Assembly: GCF_021602155.1 (NCBI RefSeq) | Contig: NZ_BQHY01000001.1 | Span: forward strand, 496,001-560,000 | Direction of reading: 5' to 3' | DNA: 64,000 nucleotides | Origin: Pseudomonas parakoreensis | GTDB taxonomy: Bacteria > Pseudomonadota > Gammaproteobacteria > Pseudomonadales > Pseudomonadaceae | Shown: positions 27,222-34,978 of the stretch, piece by piece | Numbering within the stretch: position 1 is the first letter of the stretch | Layout: each line of letters begins with the position of its first letter | Made by a program: the position numbers and the translations under genes | Notes under the pieces: model-generated | Seen by the model: the letters and a program-made list of their open reading frames with translations, nothing else | Database searches by the model: none | What the model was told of the DNA's origin: nothing

Positions 27222-28418
27222 ATGCTCAAGACCCTCGCGGTGGCCAATTACCGCTCGATCAACAAACTGGTGATTCCGCTGGGCCGGCTGAACCTGATCA
27301 CCGGCCCCAACGGCAGCGGCAAGTCCAATCTCTACCGCGCCTTGCGCCTGCTGGCGGAGACCGCTCAGGGTGGCGTGGTCAATGCACTGGCCCGCGAGGG
27401 CGGGCTGGACTCGACATTCTGGGCCGGGCCGGAAACCATCAGCCGGCGCATGCGCAACGGCGAAGTGGCGATCGAGCCGACCGTGCGTCAGGGCGTCAAA
27501 CGGCTGCGCCTGGGGTTTGCCGGAGAGGATTTCAGCTACTCCATCAGCCTCGGCCTGCCCGACTCCAACGGCCACTTCATGTTGCCGGGAGACACTCAGC
27601 CCAGCCCCTCGCGTTTCAGCCTCGATCCGCAGATCAAGCGCGAATGCATCTGGGCCGGCCCGCTCTATCGACCGGCCAGCCTGCTGGTGGATCGCAACGG
27701 TGCGATGATCCGCGCCCGCGAAGCCCGCAGCTGGGACGTGCTGGCGCAACACACGCCGAATTTCGACAGCCTGTTCGACCAGATCGGCAGCCTGCGCAGT
27801 TCGCCGGAAGTGTTCCAGATGCGCGAGTTCATCCGCCGCTGGCGCTTCTACGATCACTTTCGCAGCGACGCCGACGCCCCGGTGCGCCAGCCGCAACTGG
27901 GCACGCGCACGCCGGTGCTGCACCACGACGGTCGCGATCTGGCAGCCGCGTTGCAGACCATCAATGAAATCGGCGACCCCGAGGCCTTGCAGGTGGCGAT
28001 CAGCGATGCGTTTCCCGGCGCACGGCTGAACATCGCACCGCTGGCCGGCGGACGCTTTGCCATCGAGTTTTTCCAGGAGGGGTTGCTGCGACCCTTGTCG
28101 GCGGCGGAGCTGTCGGACGGGACGTTGCGTTATCTGTTGCTGATTGCCGCATTGCTGACGCCAAGACCACCGTCATTGATGGTGCTCAACGAACCGGAAA
28201 CCAGTCTGCACCCGGATCTTTTGCCGGCGCTGGCGCGCTTGATCATTCGCGCGTCGGAACAGTGTCAGGTGTGGGTGGTGTCCCATGCACGGCGGTTGAT
28301 TTCAGCGTTGCAGGAGGATCCGGAATGCAACTGCATCGTGCTCGAAAAAACGCTGGGGCAGACCGGAATTGTCGGGCAGCGGGTGCTGGATGAGCCGGCG
28401 TGGAACTGGCCGGATTGA
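27222..28418 (+). CDS. AAA-family (SMC/RecF-like, AAA_21 type) ATPase
   Basis: The 398-residue protein has Walker A GPNGSGKSN near residue 33, an ABC-signature-like ELSDGTLRYLLLIAALL, a Walker-B-type LMVLNEPETSLHPDLLP in which Asn replaces the usual Asp, and an H-loop-like WVVSHARRL. Such stand-alone RecF/SMC-like ATPases include DNA-repair, defence and unassigned proteins. No nuclease (TOPRIM) domain or partner gene is visible, so it is unlike OLD nucleases. Function unknown; the NEPETSLHP form is common in this subfamily. Confidence 0.8.
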   Translation: MLKTLAVANYRSINKLVIPLGRLNLITGPNGSGKSNLYRALRLLAETAQGGVVNALAREGGLDSTFWAGPETISRRMRNGEVAIEPTVRQGVKRLRLGFAGEDFSYSISLGLPDSNGHFMLPGDTQPSPSRFSLDPQIKRECIWAGPLYRPASLLVDRNGAMIRAREARSWDVLAQHTPNFDSLFDQIGSLRSSPEVFQMREFIRRWRFYDHFRSDADAPVRQPQLGTRTPVLHHDGRDLAAALQTINEIGDPEALQVAISDAFPGARLNIAPLAGGRFAIEFFQEGLLRPLSAAELSDGTLRYLLLIAALLTPRPPSLMVLNEPETSLHPDLLPALARLIIRASEQCQVWVVSHARRLISALQEDPECNCIVLEKTLGQTGIVGQRVLDEPAWNWPD

Positions 28419-28423
28419 AAGCG

Positions 28424-28525
28424 AAAAGATCGCAGCCTGCGGCAGCTCCTACAGGTTTCGCGTCGCGCCGTGATAGGGCGACAGGCGCTGTCCATGTAGG
28501 AGCTGCCGCAGGCTGCGATCTTTTG
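28424..28525. repeat. REP inverted pair, class A
   Basis: Arms AAAAGATCGCAGCCTGCGGC and GCCGCAGGCTGCGATCTTTT flank a 40-bp spacer between convergent genes. Confidence 0.88.
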
Positions 28526-28537
28526 CGCCTTAATTAA

Positions 28538-29410
28538 TCAACCCTGCCACTTGCCACCCTCGACAATCACACTCTCAGGCCGGGTGTCATCGCTCAGCTC
28601 TTTGCGCACGTATTGGTCGTATAGCTTGAGCAGGTACTTCTCTTCACCCAGCTTCGCCAGTTCGCTGTTCACCCAGTCACGCAGCTCGACATTACCCTTC
28701 TTCACCGCCGGGGCAATCGGTGCTTCGGCGCCGAGTTTTTCCTCCAGCACACGGTAGCCCGGGTTCTGTTTGGCCCAGCTGAACAGCACCAGATTGTCCT
28801 GCGCGTAGGCATCGCCACGGCCATTGGCCAGGGCTTGCAACGACTCGGAGTTTTTCTCGAACTTCAGCAGTTTCCAGTCCGGGTGGTTCCTGGTCAGCCA
28901 GATATCGGCGGTAGTCCCGGTGGTGACGATGGTGGTGCGGCTGGCCAGGTCATCCAGTTTTTTCACCGCACTGCTTTGCGGCACTAATGCCTGCACCGCC
29001 ACCTTGAGGTTCGGGTTGGTGAATTCCACCGCCTCCTTGCGCTCCGGGGTCACGGTCATGTTGGCGAGGATCAGGTCGACCTTGTCGCTCTGCAGGAACG
29101 GAATGCGGCTCGCCGGCTCCACGGCAACAAACTCGACTTTGTTCTCGTCACCGAGCAGATCCTTGGCGAAACGCCGGCCGATGTCGGTGTCGAAACCGAC
29201 GTAGCGCCCGGCCTCATCGACGAAACCGAACGGTGGCTTGTCGGTGAACACGCCGACGATCAGTTTGTCGCGAGCCTTGATCTTATCCAGGTAACCGGCT
29301 GGCGCGGTGCTTTCACTGGCGACTTTAGGCTTGGCCGGTTCTTCGGTTTTGCTGCAACCGGCAAGCAAGGCAAGGCTGAGCAGGGGCAGTAAAAAAGCGG
29401 CAGTTTTCAT
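28538..29410 (-). CDS. Amino-acid ABC transporter substrate-binding lipoprotein
   Basis: The 290-residue family-3 binding protein is a probable lipoprotein (LLSLALLAGCSKTEEP, Cys about 19). Its binding-fold motifs are KLIVGVFTDKPPFGFVDEAG, YVGFDTDIGRRFAKDLLG and ILANMTVTPERKEAVEFTNP. It is the last gene of a four-gene operon with 4-bp overlap to the ATPase. A sulfur-box candidate upstream of the operon suggests a sulfur-containing amino acid or conjugate, but the fold only says polar amino acid. Confidence 0.83.
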   Translation of the reverse strand: MKTAAFLLPLLSLALLAGCSKTEEPAKPKVASESTAPAGYLDKIKARDKLIVGVFTDKPPFGFVDEAGRYVGFDTDIGRRFAKDLLGDENKVEFVAVEPASRIPFLQSDKVDLILANMTVTPERKEAVEFTNPNLKVAVQALVPQSSAVKKLDDLASRTTIVTTGTTADIWLTRNHPDWKLLKFEKNSESLQALANGRGDAYAQDNLVLFSWAKQNPGYRVLEEKLGAEAPIAPAVKKGNVELRDWVNSELAKLGEEKYLLKLYDQYVRKELSDDTRPESVIVEGGKWQG

Positions 29411-30189
29411 AACAGTTCCAGTTCCTTTGTCGGATTCGTTTTTGGCAGTGTTGCAACGAAGGAGAACTTCTCCAGGAACTGCTGCGCGCGTGCGGTTTGC
29501 GGGTTCGTAAAGAAAATCTCGGGCGGGTTCTGTTCAAGGATGCGCCCGGCATCCATGAACACGATGCGGTCGGCCACCGCGCGGGCGAAGGCCATTTCGT
29601 GGGTGACGATCAGCAGGGTCATGCCCTCGCGGGCCAGGCCCTGAATCACTTGCAACACTTCCTTGACCATCTCCGGATCAAGGGCGGCGGTGACTTCATC
29701 GAAGAGCATGACCCGTGGGTTCATGCACAACGAACGGACGATGGCGATGCGTTGCTGCTGGCCGCCGGAGAGCTGGCGCGGGAAGGCATCGCGCTTGTCC
29801 GCCAGGCCCACGCGTTCGAGCAGCGCTTCGGCTTGCTGCTGCGCTTCACGGCGCTGACGCTTTTGCACCTTGAGCGGGCCAAGCAATAAATTGTCGAGCA
29901 CGCTCATGTGCGGAAACAGGTGATAACTCTGGAACACCATGCCGATCTGTTGGCGCACTTCGCGCCAGTCGGTGGCCTTGTCCAACAGTTCACGACCGAC
30001 AAATTTCAAGCTGCCGCTGTGCGCTTCTTCCAGACCGTTGAGGCAACGCAGCAACGTACTTTTGCCACAACCGCTGGGGCCGAGAATGACGATCACTTCG
30101 CCGCTGCGCACGCGCAGGTCGATGCCCTTGAGCACCTGTTGCTCGCCATAGAATTTGTTGAAACCCTGAAACTCGATCAATGCGCTCAT
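29407..30189 (-). CDS. Amino-acid ABC transporter ATP-binding protein
   Basis: The 260-residue ATPase has Walker A GPSGCGKST, signature [15 protein letters not shown], Walker B VMLFDEVTAALDPEM and H-loop VTHEMAFA of the GlnQ/HisP branch. The DEV replacing the more usual DEP after Walker B is a minor variant. It overlaps both neighbours by 4 bp. Confidence 0.87.
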   Translation of the reverse strand: MSALIEFQGFNKFYGEQQVLKGIDLRVRSGEVIVILGPSGCGKSTLLRCLNGLEEAHSGSLKFVGRELLDKATDWREVRQQIGMVFQSYHLFPHMSVLDNLLLGPLKVQKRQRREAQQQAEALLERVGLADKRDAFPRQLSGGQQQRIAIVRSLCMNPRVMLFDEVTAALDPEMVKEVLQVIQGLAREGMTLLIVTHEMAFARAVADRIVFMDAGRILEQNPPEIFFTNPQTARAQQFLEKFSFVATLPKTNPTKELELL

Positions 30190-30845
30190 GCTTGCGTCCA
30201 GCGTCGCTCCAGCACGCGCGAGGCGGCCGACAGCGGGTAGCAGATAAAAAAGAAAAACAGGAACAGCGCGCCGTAGATCAACACCGATTCGTAGGTGCGC
30301 TCGATGATCTGCTGGCCGACCTTGATCACATCGACCACGCCAATCAGCACCGCCAGCGAACTGGTCTTGATGATCCGTGTGTAAACGTTGATGGTCGGCG
30401 GCGTCATGCGTTTCAGCGCCTGCGGCAGCAACACGTAGCCGTACAGTTGCGCCGCATTCAGACCAATCGACAGTCCCGCTTCACGCTGCCCGCGCGGCAA
30501 TGAATGCAATGCACCGCGCGCCACTTCGCCGACTTCGCTGGCACCCCACAGCGACAGCACCAGCACCGCACACCAGAAGCTCGGCAGGCTCAGGCCGAAG
30601 AAAATCGGCAGGCCGAAAAACAGCAGGTACAACCAGACCAGCACCGGAATCGCCCGGAACAGTTCCAGATAAACCCGCAGAATCGCGTTCAGCCACGTCA
30701 CGTTGAGCGTGCGCAGTACGCCGTAGAGCACGCCGCCAACCGTGCTGATGGCGATGCTCAGGAATGAGATCGACAGGGTTTGCCCGGCGCCTTTTGCCAG
30801 TTGTGGCAACGACACCCAGAGCAGTTCAAGACCCGAACTGGCCAT
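30186..30845 (-). CDS. Amino-acid ABC transporter permease (second)
   Basis: The 219-residue HisQ/HisM-type permease has about five transmembrane helices, LFRAIPVLVWLYLLFFGLP and EAA-like REAGLSIGLNAAQLYGYVLL. It pairs with the upstream permease as a heterodimer. Its start lies 20 bp inside the upstream permease gene. Confidence 0.86.
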   Translation of the reverse strand: MASSGLELLWVSLPQLAKGAGQTLSISFLSIAISTVGGVLYGVLRTLNVTWLNAILRVYLELFRAIPVLVWLYLLFFGLPIFFGLSLPSFWCAVLVLSLWGASEVGEVARGALHSLPRGQREAGLSIGLNAAQLYGYVLLPQALKRMTPPTINVYTRIIKTSSLAVLIGVVDVIKVGQQIIERTYESVLIYGALFLFFFFICYPLSAASRVLERRWTQA

Positions 30846-31491
30846 GCTGAAGCCTCCTTTCCAGGCGGCTGAGCAACAGCGACAGCGGCAAGAACAACAG
30901 CACGCAGATCAGCGTCAGCACGGCGAGCATTTCGTAGGTCTTGTAGTAGAGCGCGATGTAGCTCTTGGTGGTGTAGAGGATTTCCGGCACCGCCACCGCC
31001 GAGACCACGGTGGTTTCCTTGAGCAGGAAAATGAAATTGGCGAACAGCGACGGCAGGCTGAGAATCCCCGCCTGCGGCAGGATCACGTAGCGCAGCAACT
31101 GACCGTGGGACAGGCCGATGGAGCGCCCCGATTCCAGTTGCGCCTGCGGCACCGCATCGATGCCGGCGCGCAATACCTCGGTGAGGTAGGCACCGCCAAG
31201 GAAAGTCATGGTAATGATCGCTGCGGTGAATCCGGAAACCTTGATCCCCAGCGCCGGCAAGGCGAAGTAGACGAAGAACAGTTGAATCAGCAGCGGCGTG
31301 TTGCGCGCCAGCTCCACATACAGGCCGACGGCGCGCTGCAGGTAAGGCGTACGGAACACCAGAATCGTCGCGTTGAGCAGGGCCACCAGCAGCGACGTGC
31401 CGATGGCAATGAACCCGACCTGCAGCGTCACGCCCACAGCCTTGAGAAAAGCCGGCAGGGTACTGAGGATAAAGGCGTAGTCGAAAGTCAT
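30826..31491 (-). CDS. Amino-acid ABC transporter permease (first)
   Basis: The 221-residue permease has LARNTPLLIQLFFVYFALPALG and the coupling loop ESGRSIGLSHGQLLRYVILP. It is the promoter-proximal gene of the operon. The upstream gap to the 30-codon ORF contains a GGAATAAGAAGGCTATTTT element, reading AAATAGCC..CTTATTCC towards this operon, the same relative orientation as at other sulfur genes. Confidence 0.86.
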   Translation of the reverse strand: MTFDYAFILSTLPAFLKAVGVTLQVGFIAIGTSLLVALLNATILVFRTPYLQRAVGLYVELARNTPLLIQLFFVYFALPALGIKVSGFTAAIITMTFLGGAYLTEVLRAGIDAVPQAQLESGRSIGLSHGQLLRYVILPQAGILSLPSLFANFIFLLKETTVVSAVAVPEILYTTKSYIALYYKTYEMLAVLTLICVLLFLPLSLLLSRLERRLQHGQFGS

Positions 31492-31653
31492 GAAGCATCC
31501 TGGACGTCGCTCGGTAAGCGACGGTCATGCAGTCCATGGACAGCGGTTAACTGTCCGGCAGGTGCTGACTTTATAGGTATAAAAACAAGAATTTAAATAC
31601 CGTTAAAGCATATTGATATCACCCAAAAAACTACCCTTCGGGTTTGCCGGGAA

Positions 31654-31672
31654 GGAATAAGAAGGCTATTTT
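31654..31672. promoter_or_regulatory. Sulfur-box candidate between amino-acid ABC operon and 30-codon ORF
   Basis: GGAATAAGAAGGCTATTTT differs from the element at 34764 by a one-base insertion. It could serve either divergent transcript. Confidence 0.45.
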
Positions 31673-31772
31673 CCCTTGCGCTGTAGGAAGGATCTTTTTT
31701 GCCTGAAAGCCCTCCAAGGACGAACAGCTTTTGGCCAGACTCCCCCGGCCAAACCATTACAAGGAAGACAAC

Positions 31773-31865
31773 ATGGACGTAAAAGTGCCGCAGCGACTGG
31801 ATCCGCAGGACATCGTGAAATTGCTCGTGGCGTTGCGCCGGGCGTTGAAGGCTCAGGCGGCCTGA
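31773..31865 (+). CDS. 30-residue basic amphipathic microprotein candidate
   Basis: ATG at 31773 follows a strong AAGGAA site 6-8 bp upstream. The ORF begins MDVKVPQRLDPQDIVKLLVA and ends ALKAQAA. It is basic with one amphipathic helix and no signal or Cys. It stands alone on its strand between a sulfur-box promoter, a leader hairpin (TTTGGCC/GGCCAAA, 31730-31753) and a downstream REP, so it has a complete small transcription unit. Its core resembles the leader ORF at 14311. Alternatively the transcript is a regulatory RNA. Confidence 0.5.
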   Translation: MDVKVPQRLDPQDIVKLLVALRRALKAQAA

Positions 31866-31879
31866 GTTACCACACATCA

Positions 31880-31962
31880 AGATCAAAAGATCGCAGCCTG
31901 CGGCAGCTCCTACAAAAGATCGCTTTCCCCTGTAGGAGCTGCCGCAGGCTGCGATCTTTTGA
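31880..31962. repeat. REP inverted pair, class A
   Basis: Arms AAAAGATCGCAGCCTGCGGC and GCCGCAGGCTGCGATCTTTT begin 15 bp after the 30-codon ORF and could end or protect its transcript. Confidence 0.88.
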
Positions 31963-32005
31963 TTCTGGCTTTAGATCCTGTGGCGATCCCATAAATCGAG
32001 CACAC

Positions 32006-32047
32006 ACAAAAACGCCGATGACCCTCACTGGCCATCGGCGTTTTTTT
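32006..32047. terminator. Bidirectional Rho-independent terminator
   Basis: AAAACGCCGATG (32009-32020) and CATCGGCGTTTT (32033-32044) form a 12-bp stem with a 12-base loop. Seven T follow on the plus strand and an A-run precedes it, serving the minus-strand metQ and the plus-strand small ORF. Confidence 0.85.
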
Positions 32048-32078
32048 CATACCTTGAAGGGGTGGTTCAAGCGGCGGA

Positions 32079-32876
32079 TCAGAACGCCGGCAGTACCGCG
32101 CCGTTGTACTTCTTCTCGATGAACGCTTTGACTTCAGGGCTGGTCAGGGCAGCGGCCAGTTTCTTGATGGCGTCGCTGTTCTTGTTGTCCTCACGGGCCA
32201 CCAGGAAGTTCACGTAAGGCGAATCAGCGCCTTCGATCACCAATGCATCCTTGGTCGGGTTCAGCTTGGCTTCCAGCGCGTAGTTGGTGTTGATCATGTC
32301 CAGATCAACTTCCTTCAGCACGCGTGGCAGCAGGGCCGATTCCAGTTCCTTGAACTTAAAGTTGTGCGGGTTCTTGGCGATGTCTTTCGGGGTCGCCAGG
32401 GCGTTTTTCGGATCTTTCAGTTCGATCAGGCCCGCCTTCTGCAGCAGGATCAGGGCACGGCCGCTGTTGCTGCCTTCGTTCGGGATGGCGATGGTCGCGC
32501 CGTCAGGCAGATCAGCCAGTTTCTTGTACTTGCTCGAGTAGCCACCGAACGGTTCAACGTGCACGCCTTGCACGGTCACCAGGTACTTGGCCTTGTCGTC
32601 CTTGTATTTGCCGGCGTTGAAGCTGTCCAGGTAGGGCTTGGTCTGGAAGTAGTTGGCATCCAGACGCTTCTCGCCCACCTGCACGTTCGGCTGCACGTAG
32701 TCGGTGAAGACCTTGATTTCCAGATCCACGCCTTCTTTGGCCAGGGTCGGTTTGATCAGCTCGAGGATTTCCGCGTGTGGCACCGGAGTCGCCGCCACCA
32801 CCAGTTTCTCGCCGGCCTGGGCCAGGGAAGCAGTCAGAGCAGCCGCCAATGCGGTAAACAACAGAACCTTTTTCAT
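32079..32876 (-). CDS. metQ: Orphan MetQ/NlpA-family methionine-binding protein
   Basis: The 265-residue binding protein has a signal peptide ending near SLAQA (about residue 21) and family motifs LVVAATPVPHAEILELIKPT, FTDYVQPNVQVGEKRLDANYFQ, HVEPFGGYSSKYKKLADLPD and IPNEGSNSGRALILLQKAGL. It resembles canonical methionine MetQ more closely than the protein at 18329. No permease or ATPase lies beside it, so it probably works with MetNI encoded elsewhere or at 19141-20896. A clear terminator follows. Upstream is a hairpin flanked by direct repeats. Confidence 0.85.
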   Translation of the reverse strand: MKKVLLFTALAAALTASLAQAGEKLVVAATPVPHAEILELIKPTLAKEGVDLEIKVFTDYVQPNVQVGEKRLDANYFQTKPYLDSFNAGKYKDDKAKYLVTVQGVHVEPFGGYSSKYKKLADLPDGATIAIPNEGSNSGRALILLQKAGLIELKDPKNALATPKDIAKNPHNFKFKELESALLPRVLKEVDLDMINTNYALEAKLNPTKDALVIEGADSPYVNFLVAREDNKNSDAIKKLAAALTSPEVKAFIEKKYNGAVLPAF

Positions 32877-32961
32877 GCAGTGTCCTTATCGAGAATCACG
32901 GTCGCGAATGGCGACGGCTATTAATACCAGTGCCAGTGAAGTGCTATCTCTGGCGTGAAGC

Positions 32962-32995
32962 GGACAATACCGGGATTTTTTATTCCCGGACAATA
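32962..32995. promoter_or_regulatory. Direct repeats flanking a hairpin upstream of orphan metQ
   Basis: GGACAATA occurs at 32962-32969 and 32988-32995 in the same orientation, 26 bp apart. The segment between them contains CCGGGA and TCCCGG as a hairpin. The site is about 90 bp before the metQ start and could bind a regulator on one DNA face. No known motif was matched. Confidence 0.35.
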
Positions 32996-33046
32996 ACGTT
33001 TATTCACGTTGATATTCCATTTTGTTCATACACGCGAGATAGCCAT

Positions 33047-33142
33047 GCAGGCGCTGCCGCAGGCAGCGATCTTTTTATTTTCAATGGTTTAAAAGTGCTG
33101 AAAGCAAGATCAAAAGATCGCAGCCTGCGGCAGCTCCTACAC
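33047..33142. repeat. REP pair, class A, overlapping the end of the SfnR-like gene
   Basis: The left arm (GGCGCTGCCGCAGGCAGCGA) is slightly degenerate and the right arm GCAGCCTGCGGCAGCTCCTA is canonical. The stop codon of the sigma-54 activator gene lies inside the right arm. Confidence 0.85.
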
Positions 33143-34057
33143 GAGCCCCGCGTTTTTCAGTAACTGCTTTAGCGACTGCTGATCGGCAGCGGTGCCATTT
33201 TCCAGGATTTGTTTGATCTGGCTTTCGATCTGCACCAGCGTCTGTGGCAGGTTCAGGTGCTCCGGGAGGATTTCCTCGCCGGTGCTGACCAGCAGCGCGA
33301 AGTGAATGACGTTTTCCAGCTCGCGGGTGTTGCCCGGCCAGCTGTGGCGTTCCAGCAGGTGCTGCGCGGCTTCGCTGATCAATGGCACCGGCAGATCCAG
33401 ACGCTGGCTGTAGATGCCGAGAAAGTATTCGGCCAACGACAGGATGTCGCCGATCCGTTCGCGCAGCGCCGGCAATTCCAGTTGCCCTTCGCTGAGGTAG
33501 TGATAAAGCCGTTCGTGAAATTTCCCCGCGTCCACCGCTTGTGCCAGATCGATGCTGGTGGCCGCTACCAGCCGTACATCCACCGGGCTTGGCTGATGGG
33601 CGCCGACGCGGGTGACTTCATGATTTTCCAGAGCGGCGAGCAGTTTGATCTGGATCGGCAGCGGCAAGTCGCCAATCTCGTCCAGATACAACGTGCCGCC
33701 GTTGGCCGAACCGAACCAGCCGGCACGACTGCTGGCCGAACCGGTGTAACTGCCGGCGGCATAGCCGAACAGCTCGGCATCGGCGTAGGTCGGGCTGATC
33801 GCGCCGCAATTGACCGAGACGAACAGACCGCTGCGATCACTGGCGCGGTGGATGTGGCGCGCGAGCAACTCTTTACCGGTGCCGGTCTCGCCACGGATCA
33901 ATACCGAGATTGTCCGTGGTGCCAGGTGCTCAAGCTCTTCACGCAGTTGCCGCGAACGCGGATCGACGAAGACCAGCGCCTTGGCACGGATGCTCAGGGG
34001 ACTTTTTTCCGCATCGGGAAAGGTCAGCAACGGCTGACCGAACGCTTCAAAACTCAT
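33137..34057 (-). CDS. SfnR-like sigma-54 activator lacking a recognisable HTH domain
   Basis: The 306-residue protein is an AAA+ sigma-54 activator domain without a receiver domain. Walker A is GETGTGK (56-62) and Walker B GTLYLDEIGD (about 121-130). The sigma-54-contacting GAFTGA loop reads GSYTGS (102-107). The arginine-finger region, usually like FREDLYYRL, reads FHERLYHYL (180-188). After SWPGNTRELENVIHF the C-terminus has no clear Fis-type helix-turn-helix and ends NAGLV, with the stop supplied by a REP. SfnR proteins activate sulfone and other organosulfur genes; context supports that family. Whether this one still activates, needs a partner or inhibits is uncertain. Confidence 0.75.
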   Translation of the reverse strand: MSFEAFGQPLLTFPDAEKSPLSIRAKALVFVDPRSRQLREELEHLAPRTISVLIRGETGTGKELLARHIHRASDRSGLFVSVNCGAISPTYADAELFGYAAGSYTGSASSRAGWFGSANGGTLYLDEIGDLPLPIQIKLLAALENHEVTRVGAHQPSPVDVRLVAATSIDLAQAVDAGKFHERLYHYLSEGQLELPALRERIGDILSLAEYFLGIYSQRLDLPVPLISEAAQHLLERHSWPGNTRELENVIHFALLVSTGEEILPEHLNLPQTLVQIESQIKQILENGTAADQQSLKQLLKNAGLV

Positions 34058-34116
34058 GGCAGACTCCCGCCCACAACCGCCGGGAGACGGGGGCGATCAA
34101 AAAGAAAAAATACCAC

Positions 34117-34698
34117 TCAAGCGCGACGCCGCGCGTGGAGTTCCAGGCGGTTTTGCAGGCGATAGAGGTAAGCGAAACCCTGCTCCCAGCGCTGGTGCCC
34201 GGACTTGACGTTGATGTGCCCGGCCCCGGCGAGAATCCCCGCTTCGGCGCCCCAATGGCGCGCCAGCTCCAGCGCGCGTGGCGCGCTGACGGCGGCGTCG
34301 TTGTCGGAGGCGACGACCTGACTGGGGAACGGCAGCAGGTCAGTCGGGATCGGTGCAAAATTACGCAGCGCCGGTGCGCAGGACGGGCGCTCGACGTCGG
34401 CCGGCGCGACCAGCAACGCCCCGCGCACCTGCCGCAGGTATTGCACGGGCGCGGTAGCCGCCCAATGCGAAACGGTGACGCAGCCGAGGCTGTGGGCAAT
34501 CAGGATCACCGGCGTGCTGTCGGCAGCAATCGCTTCGGCCAGCGCCGCGACCCAGTCTTCACGGCGCGGTGTCAGCCAGTCGGCCTGCTCCACCCGGGCG
34601 CTGTTGGGCAGGCTGTTCTGCCAATGGGTTTGCCAATGATCTTCTGGCGATCCTTGCCAGCCCGGCACAATCAGGTAACGGATTGATTCGTTGCGCAT
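34117..34698 (-). CDS. RBBP9/YdeN-family alpha/beta hydrolase
   Basis: The 193-residue serine hydrolase has LIVPGWQGSPEDHWQ near the N-terminus, nucleophile elbow IAHSLGCV (Ser about 69), an acidic segment ASDNDAAVS and the late His in GAGHINVKSGH, a complete triad. The family fold is known, but substrates are mostly unknown. It is co-directional with and 59 bp upstream of the SfnR-like gene. A sulfur-box candidate lies about 66 bp before its start, so the two genes may form one sulfur-regulated unit. Confidence 0.82.
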   Translation of the reverse strand: MRNESIRYLIVPGWQGSPEDHWQTHWQNSLPNSARVEQADWLTPRREDWVAALAEAIAADSTPVILIAHSLGCVTVSHWAATAPVQYLRQVRGALLVAPADVERPSCAPALRNFAPIPTDLLPFPSQVVASDNDAAVSAPRALELARHWGAEAGILAGAGHINVKSGHQRWEQGFAYLYRLQNRLELHARRRA

Positions 34699-34763
34699 GG
34701 GGGAGCTCTCCTGCGTCGTGTCTGTTCCTGATCGAGTATAGGGACGGGATTTATATTCGTTAA

Positions 34764-34780
34764 GGAATAAGAAGCTATTT
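34764..34780 (-). promoter_or_regulatory. Sulfur-box candidate upstream of the hydrolase and SfnR-like genes
   Basis: On the plus strand GGAATAAGAAGCTATTT; in the direction of the genes AAATAGCTTCTTATTCC. The flanking TATTCGTTAAGGAATA forms a dyad TATTC-N6-GAATA like that at tcyJ. Confidence 0.45.
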
Positions 34781-34812
34781 ATTAAGACCCAAAAGAAATA
34801 TGGTTGGCTTCG

Positions 34813-34897
34813 TGTAGGAGCTGCCGAAGGCTGCGATCTTTTGATTTTGATTTTAAGAACAAGAGCAAAAGATCGCAGCCTTCGGCAGCTCCTACAG
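34813..34897. repeat. REP inverted pair, class A variant (GCCGAAGGC core)
   Basis: Arms TGTAGGAGCTGCCGAAGGCT and AGCCTTCGGCAGCTCCTACA lie between the exbD terminator and the hydrolase promoter. Confidence 0.88.
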
Positions 34898-34923
34898 GGA
34901 TCGGGTGTGGGTTTAAATCGAGA

Positions 34924-34960
34924 TAAAAAAAGGGCCGCACCCTGCCAAGGAGACGGCCCC
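34924..34960 (-). terminator. Rho-independent terminator of tonB-exbB-exbD
   Basis: Read on the minus strand, GGGCCG and CGGCCC form a stem and are followed by seven T. It begins about 20 bp after the exbD stop. Confidence 0.8.
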
Positions 34961-34978
34961 GGAAAAACGTAAATCCTG

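Noticed and set aside
27222-28418. Anti-phage defence gene (OLD- or Gabija-like) from the lone ATPase
   Set aside because: No TOPRIM or nuclease domain and no helicase or effector partner; the neighbours are housekeeping-type genes.
31673-31700. Terminator at TTCC...GGAAGGATCTTTTTT upstream of the 30-codon ORF
   Set aside because: Only a 4-bp stem is possible before the T-run, too weak to call.
34699-34800. Sigma-54 -24/-12 promoters expected near the SfnR-like gene and organosulfur operons
   Set aside because: No convincing GG-N10-GC element of TGGCAC..TTGC form was found in the gaps examined by eye; absence is not proof.
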